Below, piece after piece: positions 32,135 to 40,969 of a DNA stretch of 64,000 nucleotides. The stretch covers positions 219,908 to 283,907 of the forward strand of contig JAZNVC010000004.1 in assembly GCA_045592625.1 (NCBI GenBank), given 5' to 3'. The stretch is from SIG607 sp045592625 (GTDB lineage Bacteria; Bacillota; Clostridia; Oscillospirales; Acutalibacteraceae). The translations under genes were made by a program, and so were the position numbers. Below the pieces are notes generated by a model, which saw nothing but the letters and a program-made list of their open reading frames with translations, was not told the DNA's origin and did no database searches. The stretch's first letter is position 1. Every line of letters starts with the position of its first letter.

Positions 32135-32956
32135 CTAATTTTCGTACTCACTGTTAATTCCTAAATATTCTTCCAACGTGAGTCCGCTTTCTTTTATTTT
32201 TATAGAATAATCTTTTCCCATATACCGTATATGCCACGGCTCGTGAATATAGCCTGTAATATGCTCTTTACCCTTAGGGTATCTTATTATAAAACCGAAT
32301 TCCCAACAGTTTTCTTCTAACCAATCTCCTACATCCTTATAAATGCTTTCAAAGGCAGAAGAACTTGCTTTATTTACATCTATTGCAAGTCCTGTTTGAT
32401 GCTCCGAATGTCCCGGACGGGCAGAATAGGTTTCTGCAACAAAAACACCGTCGTTTTTACAGTAATTTTCATACAAACTCTTTTGGGTAGCATAACTTCT
32501 GTAGCCGGAGGAAATCCATATACTTATTCCGTCTTTTTTAGCAGCCTTTTTCATTTCTTCAAAAGCCGCTTCACATTCAGCGGTAAGTCCGCTCGGGGCA
32601 TAATCTTTTGGTAAGGAATAGGTTTTATTAACCACCAAAACCGAGTCAATATAGGTAACCCCATCCTTTTCTTCAATCAAATATCCGTTTTTTGTTGAGT
32701 TAAGGGTGGGTATCATTGTATCAATCCCTGCAAGAATAAGTTTTAAAATCGAAAGGTCTAATGTGGTAACAATACCATCCTCATTAAAATCATATTCCTC
32801 GCACATTTCGTTTAGTCCTGCAAGATACAGTTTAATAGAAGCCAGAAGTGTTGTGTTGTAGGTCGCTGACCTTTCCTCACTATCAGCTCTTACGGAAGGC
32901 GAAAACAGTGAAAGGCATAATATTACTGCTAAAAAAATACAAGCTATTCTTTTCAT
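32135..32956 (-). CDS. D-alanyl-D-alanine carboxypeptidase (VanY/M15B) with N-terminal dockerin-like repeats
   Basis: 273 residues. Signal peptide (MKRIACIFLAVILCLSLF, cleavage near RAD). Residues about 33-80 resemble a dockerin pair: one weak repeat (LLASIKLYLAGL) and one good one (DFNEDGIVTTLDLSILKLIL). The M15B zinc peptidase follows, with SSGYRSYATQKSLY, GHSEHQTGLAIDV (first His and Asp ligands) and HEPWHIRYMG (last His). It trims the terminal D-Ala of peptidoglycan. An N-terminal dockerin is unusual; most sit at the C-terminus, as in the genes at 18493 and 20468. Confidence 0.9.
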   Translation of the reverse strand: MKRIACIFLAVILCLSLFSPSVRADSEERSATYNTTLLASIKLYLAGLNEMCEEYDFNEDGIVTTLDLSILKLILAGIDTMIPTLNSTKNGYLIEEKDGVTYIDSVLVVNKTYSLPKDYAPSGLTAECEAAFEEMKKAAKKDGISIWISSGYRSYATQKSLYENYCKNDGVFVAETYSARPGHSEHQTGLAIDVNKASSSAFESIYKDVGDWLEENCWEFGFIIRYPKGKEHITGYIHEPWHIRYMGKDYSIKIKESGLTLEEYLGINSEYEN

Positions 32957-33031
32957 CAGGTATATCTCCTTTCTATAGCACCAATAATGAAACTATTATA
33001 ATATTACCGTCCTTGTTTTTCAAGTTTTTTC

Positions 33032-33060
33032 TTGACAAATTATAGTTACCTCTGTATAAT
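33032..33060 (+). promoter_or_regulatory. Promoter of rpsF-ssb-rpsR
   Basis: TTGACA, 17 bases, TATAAT: a consensus match. Confidence 0.9.
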
Positions 33061-33085
33061 ATATAGGCTATTGGTGGTAATATGC

Positions 33086-33131
33086 CCCATAGCTCCTTGC
33101 CGGTTAAAACCGGACGAAGTCCATAAGGAGG
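33086..33131 (+). promoter_or_regulatory. S6:S18-type autoregulatory leader (putative)
   Basis: CTCCTT pairs with AAGGAG, enclosing a CCGG-TTAAAA-CCGG hairpin and ending in the rpsF ribosome site. Ribosomal protein S6:S18 leaders with conserved CCG elements are known in front of rpsF; the layout fits, but I cannot align it to the full consensus. Confidence 0.55.
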
Positions 33132-33140
33132 TGCAACACG

Positions 33141-33422
33141 ATGACAAACAAATATGAGGCTGCTATGATTTTTTCCGTAGCAAACGGCGATGAAGCTACC
33201 AAAGCTTTGGTAGAAAAATTCAATGCCCTGATAGCTGAAAATGGTACCATCGAAGACGTTGCTGATTGGGGTAAGCGCAGACTTGCTTATCTTATCAACG
33301 ACGAAGCTGAAGGTTACTACGTTTTCACAACCTTTACAGCAGAGCCCCAGTTCCCTGCTGAATTAGAACGTGTGGCCGGTATTACCGACGGCGTTCTTCG
33401 TGCAATGGTTATTAAAAAGTAA
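33141..33422 (+). CDS. rpsF: 30S ribosomal protein S6
   Basis: 93 residues: YEAAMIFSVANGDEA at the N-terminus and DWGKRRLAYLINDEAEGYYV in the middle are S6 signatures. AAGGAGGTG precedes the ATG. S6 pairs with S18, encoded two genes later. Confidence 0.97.
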   Translation: MTNKYEAAMIFSVANGDEATKALVEKFNALIAENGTIEDVADWGKRRLAYLINDEAEGYYVFTTFTAEPQFPAELERVAGITDGVLRAMVIKK

Positions 33423-33442
33423 TTAAGAGAGGATGCGTTTAA

Positions 33443-33862
33443 ATGTTTAATCTTGTTGTTCTTACAGGTCGCCTTACTGCTGACCCCGAACTCAAAACCA
33501 CACCCAGCGGTGTGTCTGTAACCACCTTCTCTATCGCGGTTTCCCGTCGCTATAAGGCTGGAGAAGAAACTCAGGCAGATTTTATTAACATTGTCGCTTG
33601 GAGACAGACCGCAGAATTCATTACCAAATACTTTAAAAAAGGCAGTATGATCGGTATTGAGGGTTCTATTCAGACCCGCCGTTATACCGATAAAGAAGGA
33701 AAGAACCGCACCGTATTTGAGGTTATTGCAAATAACGCTCAATTTGTTGAATCAAAGCGTGATTCTGCTGCCCCCGGCGAAGCTGCCGTTTCCTTCTCCA
33801 ATGCTTCTGTAAACGAATTTACAGAGGTTCCCGGCGAATCTGACGAAGATTTGCCGTTCTAA
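33443..33862 (+). CDS. ssb: Single-stranded DNA-binding protein
   Basis: 139 residues: an OB fold (NLVVLTGRLTADPELKTTPS, DFINIVAWRQTAEF, GSIQTRRYTDKEG) and the acidic C-terminal tip DEDLPF that recruits repair and replication partners. Placed between rpsF and rpsR as in most Bacillota. Confidence 0.97.
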   Translation: MFNLVVLTGRLTADPELKTTPSGVSVTTFSIAVSRRYKAGEETQADFINIVAWRQTAEFITKYFKKGSMIGIEGSIQTRRYTDKEGKNRTVFEVIANNAQFVESKRDSAAPGEAAVSFSNASVNEFTEVPGESDEDLPF

Positions 33863-33885
33863 TTAAAATTTAGGAGGTCTTTATA

Positions 33886-34125
33886 ATGGATAAAATGGAA
33901 AGACCTGCACATAGAAAAGCCAGAAAAAAGGTTTGTCATTTTTGTGCAGACCGCGTAGAAGAAATTGATTACAAGGATATTGCTCGTCTTCGTAAGTTCA
34001 TTTCCGAACGCGCTAAGATTCTTCCCCGCCGTGCAACCGGTACCTGTGCTGCTCATCAGCGCAAGCTCACCATCGCTATTAAGCGCGCACGTCAGGTAGC
34101 TATTCTTCCTTACGTTAACGACTAA
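33886..34125 (+). CDS. rpsR: 30S ribosomal protein S18
   Basis: 79 residues: KVCHFCADRVEEIDYKDI and LRKFISERAKILPRRATG are S18 signatures. The Cys pair near 17-20 plus Cys/His near 53-56 suggest the zinc-binding form. GGAGG precedes the ATG. Confidence 0.96.
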   Translation: MDKMERPAHRKARKKVCHFCADRVEEIDYKDIARLRKFISERAKILPRRATGTCAAHQRKLTIAIKRARQVAILPYVND

Positions 34126-34223
34126 GAAGATACTTTTGTTATAAGACAATATAGAACTGAACGAAAAGAACAAAAACTTTCGCTCTCATATCTATAAGAC
34201 TTATAACTAAACAAAACACAATA

Positions 34224-34254
34224 AAACACTCTGCTCGCCGCAGAGTGTTTTTTT
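34224..34254 (+). terminator. Terminator of the rpsF operon
   Basis: AAACACTCTGC pairs with GCAGAGTGTTT around TCGCC, then a T-run. Confidence 0.92.
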
Positions 34255-34519
34255 ATATCTATATATATTAAATCTAACTTCCTACGCTATACCCCAACTA
34301 GTCCTAAAGCCTTATAAACACTAGCTTTTTTACTACCTTAAGCCCTAATACTACATAGACCGTAAAGCTGACCGCCTATGTATATATAAATAATGTAAAA
34401 ATATTATTATGACCTTCTTCCTATGCCCCGCGCCGGAGAGGTCGAAAAATTTTGTAATTTTGAGGACGAACGAGGTCGTTCTGCTACAAAAACCAATAAA
34501 CCAAAAATCAGCAGTTAAA
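34255..34519. other. Intergenic stretch without recognised gene
   Basis: AT-rich sequence between the rpsR terminator and the inverted repeat at 34520. I see only a small GAACGAGGTCGTTC hairpin near 34466-34482 and no supported reading frame, RNA gene or promoter. Confidence 0.5.
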
Positions 34520-34563
34520 TGATATGCACCCCAAAAGTTAGACACTTTTGGAGGTGCATATCA
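34520..34563. repeat. Palindrome built from IS3/IS150-like inverted repeats
   Basis: TGATATGCACCCCAAAAGT and the complement of its partner ACTTTTGGAGGTGCATATCA face each other across TAGAC, with one unpaired base. The arms look like the end repeats (GCACCCCAAAAGTTAGACA type) of IS3-family elements, but no transposase lies between. It may now serve as terminator for the rodA-type gene 21 bases to the right. Confidence 0.6.
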
Positions 34564-34584
34564 AACTTTTGTTAAGAACTATTT

Positions 34585-35727
34585 TTATCTTAATTCGTGA
34601 AGATATACCGTTCGGGAGTTTTTGTGCATATAAACGCTGAGCACAAGTCCCACGCCCAGATAAAGACAGGAAAGGGAGGTTCCTCCTGCCGAGAAGAAGG
34701 GCAGTGTTACACCGATAACAGGGAGAACCGAAAGACACATTCCTATATTCATAATTATTTGTGCAAGAAGCCATCCGAAAAAGCCTACACATATAAGCTT
34801 TCCCGAAAAATTATTTGTTATTTTTGCTATATGAAGGGTTCTGAGGGTAATGGCGGTAAGCAGTATTAAAACCATTGACGCACCAAAAAAGCCCAGTTCT
34901 TCGCCGATGGTCACGAAAATAAAGTCGTTATATCCCTCAGGCACACCTGCTCTGCCCATTTGGGTTAGGCTTCCCTTTAGATAGCCTTGTCCCCAAAAGC
35001 CTCCGTTTGAAAGGGCTACTCTGCCTCGGTACTGTTGCCAACCGTCGCCTAAAATATCGGCTTCAATATCAAACATAGTTTGGATACGTGCCTGTTGGTC
35101 GGCATTCATTATAAAGAAATATATAACGGGAGCCATAACCAAAAGAACAATAAGGGCAATAATAAAGTATTTATATTTCACCCCTGCCGCCCACATCATA
35201 GAAACAACCATAACGGCGAAAACAAGTGCCGTTCCGTCGTCGCCTTGCATATGAATAAGCATTACGGGGAGTGCACCGTGCATACATACGGGCAGAAGAT
35301 TTTTAAGTTTATTTATTTCGTCCCTTACCTTAGACAAATGGAGGGCAAAGGTAATCATAAAACAAGCCTTTAAAAGTTCCGACGGCTGAAAGGTGGTAAA
35401 GCCCAGATTCAGCCATGCTTTATCGTCGGTACCTGCAGGGCCAAAGCCGATAACAAAGGTCAGCAGTACAGGAATAAGTCCTACGGCTGCCACAAAATAC
35501 CAACGCTTCATAAAGATTTCAAAGTCAAAGAGAGAAATCACTATTGCCGCAACACAACCTATTATCATAGAGACAGCCTGTACTATAAACTGTTTGGGAC
35601 TACCGGTATATTTAGTTGCCGATAAAACCGAAAAGCATCCGAAAGTGGTGGTAAAAAGGCACAAAAACAGCATAAACTTGTCAATTTCACGAATATAATC
35701 GGCAATACGTACCCAAAGACCTTTCAC
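34585..35727 (-). CDS. rodA: FtsW/RodA/SpoVE family glycan polymerase
   Basis: 380 residues, about ten membrane spans. QPSELLKACF, GDDGTALVF, and GYNDFIFVTIGEELGFFG followed by LPFFSAGGTSL are the SEDS signatures; the Glu/Asp residues of the latter loops are catalytic in peptidoglycan polymerisation. The short N-terminus and YLKGSLTQ loop suggest RodA more than FtsW. It would work with a class B penicillin-binding protein not encoded here. Reads away from tsaE. Confidence 0.88.
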   Translation of the reverse strand: MKGLWVRIADYIREIDKFMLFLCLFTTTFGCFSVLSATKYTGSPKQFIVQAVSMIIGCVAAIVISLFDFEIFMKRWYFVAAVGLIPVLLTFVIGFGPAGTDDKAWLNLGFTTFQPSELLKACFMITFALHLSKVRDEINKLKNLLPVCMHGALPVMLIHMQGDDGTALVFAVMVVSMMWAAGVKYKYFIIALIVLLVMAPVIYFFIMNADQQARIQTMFDIEADILGDGWQQYRGRVALSNGGFWGQGYLKGSLTQMGRAGVPEGYNDFIFVTIGEELGFFGASMVLILLTAITLRTLHIAKITNNFSGKLICVGFFGWLLAQIIMNIGMCLSVLPVIGVTLPFFSAGGTSLSCLYLGVGLVLSVYMHKNSRTVYLHELR

Positions 35728-35801
35728 CTTTTCACTTCCTTTCTGAATTTCTACATACTATTTTATAATAAAATTCTGCTTTTTTCAACCATATATTTTA
35801 G

Positions 35802-35830
35802 TTGAAAGTTAGAACTATAAATGATATAAT
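35802..35830 (+). promoter_or_regulatory. Promoter of tsaE-tsaB-rpiB
   Basis: TTGAAA, 17 bases, TATAAT. Confidence 0.85.
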
Positions 35831-35861
35831 ACCTTTAGTATGCAATCGAGGAGGGTTTTTA

Positions 35862-36287
35862 GTGGAATTTTTATCTTTTTGTCCAAGTGATACCGAAAAT
35901 TTTGCTTATAATTTTGCCAAAACCCTTCAGGGCGGCTCGGTTTTAGCCTTTCGCGGCGGTATGGGTATGGGCAAAACCCATTTTACAAGAGGTCTTGCAA
36001 AAGGACTCGGCTTTACGGGTGACGTATCAAGCCCAACCTTTGCTATAGTTAACGAATATCGCGGCGGCAGACTTCCTCTTTTTCATTTTGATATGTATAG
36101 AATAGAAAGCTGGGAAGACCTTGACTCCTGCGGCTTTTTTGATTATATGGAAGAAAATGGTATTATTGCGGTTGAGTGGAGTGAAAATATTGACGGTGCT
36201 CTGCCCAAACACACAATTTACATAACAATAGAAGTTATAGACGAAAATTCCCGAAAAATAACGGTTGAAGGAGGAAAAGAAATATGA
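35862..36287 (+). CDS. tsaE: tRNA t6A biosynthesis ATPase TsaE
   Basis: 141 residues. P-loop GGMGMGKTHFTRG, then SSPTFAIVNEY and FHFDMYRIESWEDL: TsaE signatures. It supports the TsaB-TsaD complex that makes N6-threonylcarbamoyladenosine in tRNA. GAGGAGG seven bases before the GTG at 35862 fixes the start; upstream codons in frame overlap the promoter. Confidence 0.95.
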   Translation: MEFLSFCPSDTENFAYNFAKTLQGGSVLAFRGGMGMGKTHFTRGLAKGLGFTGDVSSPTFAIVNEYRGGRLPLFHFDMYRIESWEDLDSCGFFDYMEENGIIAVEWSENIDGALPKHTIYITIEVIDENSRKITVEGGKEI

Positions 36288-36991
36288 AAATTCTTTCTCT
36301 TGAATGTTCGGCAAAATCTGCCTCCTGTGCCGTTAGCCAAAATAATAAAATTTTATGTTCAGATTTTAACCTGTCGGGACTTACCCATTCCCAAACCCTT
36401 TTGCCTATGGTTGTTGAAATGCTCAGCAGTAACAATATCCCCTTTAACGATATTGATGCTTTTGCCGTATCTGTGGGTCCGGGTTCTTTTACGGGAATAA
36501 GAATCGGCATTTCCGCCGTTAAAGGAATGGCACTTCCAAAAAATGCCCCTTGCATCCCCGTTTCTACTCTTTATTCCATTGCCTGTAATTTTTTAGATGA
36601 AGATGCTTTAATTTGTGCAGTGATGGATGCAAGATGCAATCAGGTTTATAACGCTCTTTTCAGGGTTAAAGACGGTAAGGTAAAGGAAATAACCGAAGAC
36701 CGTGCCGTATCGGTAGATTTTCTTAAAAAGGAAATTTTAAAAAGCAAGGTCAGATGTAAAATTATTATTGCAGGCGACGGTGCCGAAATGTTTTTCCCGT
36801 ATGTTAAGGATAAAAAGAATGTTGTTCTTGCAGAGGAAGGTAAACGCTTACAAAGCGGATGCGGTGTAGCAAGGGCTGCCCAAATGTATATCAAAAAAGG
36901 AATTTATAAAACAGCAGAACAATTACTTCCCATTTACTTGCGACTGCCCCAGGCAGAAAGAGAACTTAAACTTAAAAATAAGGAGATATAA
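36284..36991 (+). CDS. tsaB: tRNA t6A biosynthesis protein TsaB
   Basis: 235 residues of the ASKHA fold: LECSAKSASCAV at the start, AFAVSVGPGSFTGIRIGISA in the middle. It lacks the metal-binding HxxxH of TsaD, as expected of TsaB. Its ATG overlaps the tsaE stop by four bases. Confidence 0.95.
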   Translation: MKILSLECSAKSASCAVSQNNKILCSDFNLSGLTHSQTLLPMVVEMLSSNNIPFNDIDAFAVSVGPGSFTGIRIGISAVKGMALPKNAPCIPVSTLYSIACNFLDEDALICAVMDARCNQVYNALFRVKDGKVKEITEDRAVSVDFLKKEILKSKVRCKIIIAGDGAEMFFPYVKDKKNVVLAEEGKRLQSGCGVARAAQMYIKKGIYKTAEQLLPIYLRLPQAERELKLKNKEI

Positions 36992-36993
36992 AA

Positions 36994-37437
36994 ATGAAAA
37001 TTGCCATAGGTTGTGACCACGGCGGACTTGAACACAAAAACGCTATTGCAGAGCATCTTGTAAATCGCGGCTTCGAGGTAAAGGATTTTGGTATTTACCA
37101 GCAGATATCTGTTGATTATCCCGATATTGCCGTAAAGGTAGCAAACAGTATAAAAGACGGCGAAAATGAGCTGGGCATTCTTGTTTGCGGAACGGGAATA
37201 GGTATGTCCCTTGCTGCCAATAAGGTAAAGGGCATCCGTGCCGCTGCAGTAAGCGAACATTTTTCTGCTAAATATACCCGTCTTCACAATAACAGCAATA
37301 TTTTGTGTCTCGGCGGCAGAGTTATTGGTGTTGGAACTGCCCTTGAACTTGTTGACCTTTTTGTCGATACCCAGTTTGAAGGCGGCAGACACTCAAAACG
37401 TGTTGATAAAATTACCGCTATTGAAGAAGCAAATTAA
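36994..37437 (+). CDS. rpiB: Ribose 5-phosphate isomerase B
   Basis: 147 residues: IAIGCDHGGLEHK, VCGTGIGMSLAANKVKGIRA (phosphate-binding loop with catalytic Cys) and NILCLGGRVIG. It interconverts ribose- and ribulose-5-phosphate. It starts two bases after tsaB. Confidence 0.96.
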   Translation: MKIAIGCDHGGLEHKNAIAEHLVNRGFEVKDFGIYQQISVDYPDIAVKVANSIKDGENELGILVCGTGIGMSLAANKVKGIRAAAVSEHFSAKYTRLHNNSNILCLGGRVIGVGTALELVDLFVDTQFEGGRHSKRVDKITAIEEAN

Positions 37438-37441
37438 GTAA

Positions 37442-37470
37442 TTGACAAATTACACGTTTAGTGATAAAAT
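37442..37470 (+). promoter_or_regulatory. Promoter of the thrS T-box transcript
   Basis: TTGACA, 17 bases, TAAAAT. Confidence 0.85.
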
Positions 37471-37479
37471 AACTTTGTT

Positions 37480-37692
37480 AAAGGCTTTGACGGAAAGAGT
37501 AGCTTAAAGGAAGCATCAAGAGAGGGCGGCATTTGGTGAAAGCAACCCTGTGAAATTTAAGTGAAGACCACTCCTGAGCCGTATTGCAGTAAAAAGCGAT
37601 ACCGTCATTTCGCGTTAAGAAAAAAGAGTTAAACTTTAAGGTGGAACCGTGTTAAAAGCACCCTTAATGCCCTTGGGCGTTAAGGGTTTTTA
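37480..37692 (+). promoter_or_regulatory. T-box riboswitch of thrS
   Basis: The conserved T-box sequence AAGGTGGAACCGTG lies at 37638-37651. It is followed by a terminator stem (CCCTTAA...TTAAGGG) with a T-run. Upstream AGAGAG and GGTGAAAGC belong to stem I, and ACC in GAAGACCACTCCTGAG is the likely threonine specifier codon. Uncharged threonyl-tRNA would stabilise the antiterminator and switch thrS on. Confidence 0.93.
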
Positions 37693-37729
37693 TATTTATT
37701 AAAACACTCTAATTAAAGGAGAAATTATA

Positions 37730-39496
37730 ATGAAAGCTATCTACAATGACGGACATGTAGCAGAAGTAGAAGAAAAAGAGGAAAAACTTCACATACTTCG
37801 CCACAGTGCCGCACACATTATGGCTCAGGCCATAAAGCGTCTCTATCCCGAGGCTGACTTTGCTTACGGACCTGCAACCGAAAAAGGTTTTTACTATGAC
37901 GTTGACCTTGGGGATAAAACCGTAGGCGAAGAAGATTTGGCAAAAATCGAAGCCGAAATGAAGAAAATTGTTAAAGAAAATCTTCCCATTAAGCCCTTTG
38001 TTCTTGACAGAAAAGATGCTATTGCTCTTATGGAAGAAAGAAAGGAAAGCTACAAGGTTGAGCATATAGGCGATCTTGCCGAAGATGCAGTAATAAGTTT
38101 TTATCAGCAGGGCGAATATATTGATATGTGTGTTGGCCCCCACCTTACCTATACAAAGGCTTTAAAGGCATTTAAGCTTACCAAAACAAGCGGTGCTTAC
38201 TGGAAAAACGATAAAAACAACAAGATGCTTACCCGTATTTACGGTATTGCTTTTGAAAGTCAGCAGGAACTGGACGATTATCTCTTACTCCTTGAAGAAG
38301 CAGAACGCAGAGACCACCGCAAAATCGGTAAAGAAATGAACCTCTTTATGATGAGCGACGAAGGCCCCGGTTTCCCCTTCTTTTTACCAAACGGTATGGC
38401 TCTTAAAAATGCTCTTATTGATTATTGGAGAGATATACATTACAGAGAAAATTACGTAGAGGTTTCCACTCCGCTTATTATGAACAGAAGACTCTGGGAA
38501 ACAAGCGGACATTGGGACCACTACAAAGATAATATGTACTCCACCACCATTGATGAGGAAACATACTGCATTAAGCCTATGAACTGTCCCGGCGGAGTTA
38601 TGGTTTATAAAAGTCAGCTTCACTCCTACAGAGATCTGCCTCTCAGGGTAGGCGAACTGGGTCTTGTTCACCGCCACGAGTTAAAGGGTGCTCTTCACGG
38701 TCTTTTCAGAGTTCGTTGCTTTACTCAGGATGATGCCCATATCTTTATGACAAAGGACCAGATTCAAGACGAAATTATGAACGTTGTTCATCTTATAAAC
38801 GAGGTTTATGAAAAGTTCGGCTTTAAGTATTTCATTGAGCTTTCCACCCGCCCCGAAGACAGTATGGGCAGCGACGAGGACTGGGAGGCAGCAACAGAGG
38901 GTCTTAAGGGTGCTCTTGAAAAATTAGGTCTTCCCTACACCGTTAACGAGGGCGACGGAGCATTTTACGGCCCGAAAATCGACTTCCATCTCGAAGACAG
39001 TTTAGGCAGAACCTGGCAGTGCGGTACTATTCAGTTAGACTTCCAGATGCCTATTAACTTCCAGCTTGAATATACCGACGAAAACGGAGAAAAACAACGT
39101 CCCATAATGATTCACCGCGTATGCTTCGGCTCTATTGAACGCTTTATCGGTATTATTACCGAGCATTTTGCAGGTAAGTTCCCCGCTTGGCTTGCTCCCG
39201 TTCAGGTTAAGGTGCTTCCCGTATCCGAAAAAACCATTGACTATGCAACCGATATCTATGAAGCACTAAAGAGTGCAGGTGTACGCTGTCAGCTTGACGA
39301 CAGAAACGAAAAAATCGGTTACAAAATCAGAGAAGCACAGGCAGTTGACCGTGTTCCTTATATGCTTATCCTTGGTGCTAAAGAGGCAGAAAACGGCACT
39401 ATTTCCGTTAGAAACCGTGACACACTTGAAACCACCGAAATGAGCAAGGATGATTTTATTAAAAATCTTTTAGATTCAATAAAAAAACGCAAGTAA
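37730..39496 (+). CDS. thrS: Threonine--tRNA ligase without the TGS domain
   Basis: 588 residues. The editing domain comes first (HILRHSAAH, His 25 and 29), then the class II catalytic core (MNCPGG, HRHELKGALHGLFRVR, GSIERFIGIITEHFAG) and the C-terminal anticodon-binding domain. Typical ThrRS is about 640 residues with an N-terminal TGS domain of about 60; here only some 20 residues precede the editing domain. AAAGGAG lies before the ATG and the T-box ends just upstream, so the short form is real and not a wrong start. Confidence 0.96.
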   Translation: MKAIYNDGHVAEVEEKEEKLHILRHSAAHIMAQAIKRLYPEADFAYGPATEKGFYYDVDLGDKTVGEEDLAKIEAEMKKIVKENLPIKPFVLDRKDAIALMEERKESYKVEHIGDLAEDAVISFYQQGEYIDMCVGPHLTYTKALKAFKLTKTSGAYWKNDKNNKMLTRIYGIAFESQQELDDYLLLLEEAERRDHRKIGKEMNLFMMSDEGPGFPFFLPNGMALKNALIDYWRDIHYRENYVEVSTPLIMNRRLWETSGHWDHYKDNMYSTTIDEETYCIKPMNCPGGVMVYKSQLHSYRDLPLRVGELGLVHRHELKGALHGLFRVRCFTQDDAHIFMTKDQIQDEIMNVVHLINEVYEKFGFKYFIELSTRPEDSMGSDEDWEAATEGLKGALEKLGLPYTVNEGDGAFYGPKIDFHLEDSLGRTWQCGTIQLDFQMPINFQLEYTDENGEKQRPIMIHRVCFGSIERFIGIITEHFAGKFPAWLAPVQVKVLPVSEKTIDYATDIYEALKSAGVRCQLDDRNEKIGYKIREAQAVDRVPYMLILGAKEAENGTISVRNRDTLETTEMSKDDFIKNLLDSIKKRK

Positions 39497-39501
39497 AAAT
39501 A

Positions 39502-39530
39502 TTGACAAGTTTAATATAATAAAATATAAT
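39502..39530 (+). promoter_or_regulatory. Promoter of gdhA
   Basis: TTGACA, 17 bases, TATAAT, six bases after the thrS stop; no terminator is seen between the genes. Confidence 0.85.
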
Positions 39531-39562
39531 AGAAAAATAAATTTTAAAAAGGTGTGATTTTA

Positions 39563-40909
39563 ATGAAAAATGAGTATTTGATTTCCGTACTTGAAAATGT
39601 TAAAAAGAGAAATGCCGGTGAGCCCGAATTTATTCAGGCAGTTACCGAAGTTCTTGCAAGTCTCGAACCTGTAGTTGAACAGCGTCCTGATTTTATTGAG
39701 TCGGGCGTAATTGAGCGTATGGTTGAGCCTGAGCGTCAAATTGTTTTCCGCGTTCCGTGGATGGACGACAACGGCAAGGTTCAGGTAAACAGAGGTTTCA
39801 GAGTGCAGTTTAACTCTGCTATCGGCCCCTATAAAGGCGGTCTTCGTTTCCATCCCTCCGTTAACGCTTCCATCATTAAGTTCTTAGGTTTTGAACAGAC
39901 CTTCAAGAACAGCCTTACCAGTCTTCCCATGGGCGGCGGTAAGGGCGGTGCTGACTTTGACCCCAGAGGAAAGTCTGATGCCGAAGTTATGCGTTTCTGC
40001 CAGAGCTTTATGACCGAGCTTTACAGACATATCGGCCCCGATACCGACGTTCCTGCAGGTGACATTGGTGTTGGTGCAAGAGAGGTTGGTTATCTCTTTG
40101 GTCAGTACAAGAGAATTCAGAACGAATTTACAGGCGTTCTTACCGGAAAGTCTGTTCACTCCGGCGGTTCTCTTATCCGTCCCGAAGCAACAGGTTTTGG
40201 TGCTGTTTACTACACCGCTGAAGTTCTTAAGTCTTTCGGCGAAGACATTAAGGGCAAAACCTTTGCTGTTTCCGGTTTCGGTAATGTTGCTTGGGGTACT
40301 GTAAAGAAGATTACTGAGCTAGGCGGTAAGGTTGTTACCATTTCCGGTCCCGACGGTTACATTTATGACGAAAACGGTATTAATACCGAAGAAAAAATCA
40401 ACTTTATGATTGAAATGCGTGCATCCTGTCGTGATAAGGTTCAGGATTATGCCGACAAATTCGGTGTGCCCTTCTATGCAGGTAAACGTCCTTGGGAGGT
40501 TAAGGTTGACGTTGTTATGCCTTGTGCTACCCAGAACGAAGTTGGTATTGAAGACGCTAAGAATATAGTAGCAAACGGCGTTAAGTACTATATGGAAGTT
40601 GCTAATATGCCCACCACCGAAGAAGCCTTTGAATATCTAAAGGCAAACGGTGTTGTAATTGCTCCCTCTAAGGCTGTTAATGCCGGCGGTGTTGCCGTTT
40701 CCGGTCTTGAAATGAGCCAGAACTCTATGAGATACAGCTGGACCGCTGAAGAGGTTGACGCTAAACTCAAGCAGATTATGACCAACATCTATAAGAGCTC
40801 CTTTGATGCTGCTAAAGCATACGGACTTGACGGTGACCTCTGTGCAGGTGCTAACATTGCAGGCTTCTTAAAGGTTGCAGAAGCTATGAAATGGCAAGGT
40901 TGCTGCTAA
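39563..40909 (+). CDS. gdhA: NADP-specific glutamate dehydrogenase
   Basis: 448 residues, the size of hexameric GDH. PYKGGLRFHPSVN (Lys for substrate), LPMGGGKGGADFDP (catalytic Lys), GDIGVGAREVGYLFGQYK, and the nucleotide fold AVSGFGNVAWGTVKK. It joins ammonia and 2-oxoglutarate to glutamate. Start at 39563 after AAAGGTG; a GTG at 39554 is also in frame. Unusually clean codon use suggests high expression. Confidence 0.96.
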   Translation: MKNEYLISVLENVKKRNAGEPEFIQAVTEVLASLEPVVEQRPDFIESGVIERMVEPERQIVFRVPWMDDNGKVQVNRGFRVQFNSAIGPYKGGLRFHPSVNASIIKFLGFEQTFKNSLTSLPMGGGKGGADFDPRGKSDAEVMRFCQSFMTELYRHIGPDTDVPAGDIGVGAREVGYLFGQYKRIQNEFTGVLTGKSVHSGGSLIRPEATGFGAVYYTAEVLKSFGEDIKGKTFAVSGFGNVAWGTVKKITELGGKVVTISGPDGYIYDENGINTEEKINFMIEMRASCRDKVQDYADKFGVPFYAGKRPWEVKVDVVMPCATQNEVGIEDAKNIVANGVKYYMEVANMPTTEEAFEYLKANGVVIAPSKAVNAGGVAVSGLEMSQNSMRYSWTAEEVDAKLKQIMTNIYKSSFDAAKAYGLDGDLCAGANIAGFLKVAEAMKWQGCC

Positions 40910-40935
40910 TTTAAAATTGCAATGAGCAAAAAATT

Positions 40936-40968
40936 ACTCGGTTCTCTTTTTGAGAACCGAGTTTTTAT
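40936..40968. terminator. Terminator after gdhA, shared with the PAP2 gene
   Basis: ACTCGGTTCTC pairs with GAGAACCGAGT around TTTTT, T-rich to the right and A-rich to the left. Confidence 0.9.
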
Positions 40969-40969
40969 T

